A DNA stretch of 64,000 bases from Sialis fuliginosa. Its lineage: Eukaryota > Arthropoda > Insecta > Megaloptera > Sialidae. Position 1 is the stretch's first letter, and each line of letters begins with the position of its first letter. A program made the position numbers and the translations under genes. Location: contig OY540815.1 in the NCBI GenBank assembly GCA_961205875.1, positions 11,532,001 to 11,596,000 of the forward strand. Reading direction: 5' to 3'. The notes under the pieces were generated by a model. It was not told the DNA's origin, did no database searches, and was given only the letters and a program-made list of their open reading frames with translations. Of this stretch, positions 62,682 to 64,000 are shown in pieces.

Positions 62682-63184
62682 ACTACCTACTGTCAGTTCA
62701 AAATTACATTAACAACTTTAGAACTGCTCCTGTACATTTACGACCTATATTACTTTATTTATCTTACAATTAATGCGATCTCACATAACCCAAGCAGAAA
62801 ATAATATAATTTGGTTTATTTTTCCAACCCACCTTTTTGACGTACGCTCTCAACAAAATAACGCCGCGTATCATGCCCGCATACAATTTATGTTCTTTTA
62901 ACATAACACCTCGGTACAAATCCTGCGTTTCAAAGTGTAGCATGTTTTTTAATAATACGTCATTCGGCGAACACATTTATATATTCACAAGACATACTTT
63001 TATGTTGTAATACAAAATAAATATATTCATCATGTTCTCTAGATTTCTTATGTGGTCCTTATGTTGGATATTTTGTATTATATTTATTTATAGGTATATA
63101 TTTATTTATAAAAATATGTACTTTATTAAAAAAATTATTTGCTTGGATAAATACAGGATGAATAAAAAAATCCTGTTTGGTGAC
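62682..63184 (+). other. Noncoding DNA before the terminal foldback
   Basis: The stretch 62766-62990 is more complex and has a 68-codon minus-strand frame (62770-62976) with no recognisable domain and no second copy in the window. Confidence 0.4.
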
Positions 63185-63192
63185 ATAGTTAT

Positions 63193-63823
63193 TAGGGTGT
63201 TCCAAAAAAAGTCGATAATTTTTTTTTTCGATTGCATGTGAAATTCTTGTTATATATGCTATAAAAAAAATTCTGTAAAAATTTGAGCCCTTAATATCAA
63301 CTTGAAGAACTCCATCACCGAATTTGAAGATTTACCATTGATTTAACATGGAAAAATGATTTTTTAACGTTCATTTCTCCTGCAAACTATGTAGAACATT
63401 ATTTTTCGGAAAAACCATGACTGATCCTTCTTCAGTATTAAATTCTGTAAAAAAAAGCTCTTAGGGTCCAGTCTCTAACGTCAACAAATTCAAAAAATCT
63501 GTATTTTTTAACGCAAATAAAAACGAGAGGGTTGACGTTAGAGACTGGACCCTAAGAGCTTTTTTTTACAGAATTTAATACTGAAGAAGGATCAGTCATG
63601 ATTTTTCCGAAAAATAATGTTCTACATAGTTTGCAGGAGAAATGAACGTTAAAAAATCATTTTTCCATGTTAAATCAATGGTAAATCTTCAAATTCGGTG
63701 ATGGAGTTCTTCAAGTTGATATTAAGGGCTCAAATTTTTACAGAACTTTTTTTATAGCATATATAACAAGAATTTCACATGCAATCGAAAAAAAAAATTA
63801 TCGACTTTTTTTGGAACACACTA
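63193..63823. mobile_element. hAT-type foldback element: two 293-bp arms in near-perfect palindrome
   Basis: The 631-bp element starts TAGGGTGTTCC and ends GGAACACACTA, flanked by the exact 8-bp duplication ATAGTTAT (63185-63192 and 63824-63831), which fits hAT. Arms 63193-63485 and 63531-63823 are inverted copies; by eye I count only about three single-base differences (in the terminal TAGGG/TAGTG, in AAATTCTG/AAGTTCTG and in AACCATG/AATCATG). A 45-bp unpaired centre separates them. There is no transposase frame. High arm identity implies recent insertion or arm homogenisation. Transcribed within the gene's downstream intron it would form a long RNA hairpin. Confidence 0.9.
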
Positions 63824-63831
63824 ATAGTTAT

Positions 63832-64000
63832 CTTTAATTGTAAATTATAATTTAAAAAAATACTCCTTGCTACTATATTATACTATATACTATACCTATA
63901 TATTAGGGAGTTTTTTTTATTTTTATTTTTTCGGTCCCCAAAATTTCAGACTCCTAGAACAAACCTGTGAACGGCGCAAACTGAGTATTTTTCCCATTTG
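63832..64000 (+). other. A+T-rich window end
   Basis: No feature is recognised up to the end of the window. Confidence 0.5.

Overview
The window looks like nuclear DNA of a higher insect, most likely a moth or butterfly. It is strongly A+T-rich, has no prokaryote-style gene packing, and is almost entirely intron plus dispersed repeats. Two repeat signatures point to Lepidoptera: a repeat opening with AAGTGCGTGTTGGGCACGC and closing with GTTTTCTACGG-AACCTAAAA (two good copies, one decayed), and a Helitron-type 3' end with a GCGAAGCCGCGC hairpin followed by CAGCTAG|T. The order-level call is inference; no species can be named.

Only one protein-coding gene is supported. Three plus-strand exons (41598-41714, 45843-46043, 51741-52013) have proper AG/GT borders, all in phase 1, and join into 197 codons encoding two consecutive immunoglobulin domains of the klingon/lachesin (IgLON-like) family of insect neuronal cell-surface proteins. 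The signal-peptide exon, the third Ig domain and the membrane-anchor end were not found and presumably lie outside. About 41.6 kb before the first exon and 12 kb after the last are therefore likely intronic or flanking DNA. The short ORFs elsewhere look like chance frames or repeat-borne frames.

Layout. 1-25 kb: A+T-rich DNA with a mariner-like relic (4.9 kb), a five-copy repeat family (here RF1: 5.9, 16.5, 22.9, 26.2 and 29.2 kb), a TIR element (9.6 kb, matched at 62.1 kb), a LINE C-terminal relic (17.9 kb), and more G+C-rich single-copy-looking blocks (4.1, 14.7, 20.9 kb) that are enhancer candidates. 25-41 kb: a 160-bp tandem repeat interrupted by RF1, a lepidopteran-type repeat with an internal duplication, two Helitron-like copies (32.9, 38.1 kb), a pogo-like MITE (39.1 kb) and a 651-bp hAT-type insertion (40.6 kb) flanked by an exact 8-bp duplication. 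41.6-52 kb: the Ig gene; its introns carry a palindromic MITE (44.9 kb), a long-TIR foldback element (50.7 kb) and two G+C-rich islands (44.4, 46.9 kb). 52-64 kb: downstream intron with two hAT MITEs with exact 8-bp duplications (57.2, 57.6 kb), a LINE relic (59.9 kb), a second lepidopteran-type repeat (60.4 kb), the second TIR-element copy, and a 631-bp hAT-type foldback with two nearly identical 293-bp arms (63.2 kb).

The most striking object is that terminal foldback: transcribed as part of a long neuronal pre-mRNA it would form a nearly perfect ~290-bp RNA duplex. No CRISPR array, rRNA, tRNA or prokaryotic system was seen.
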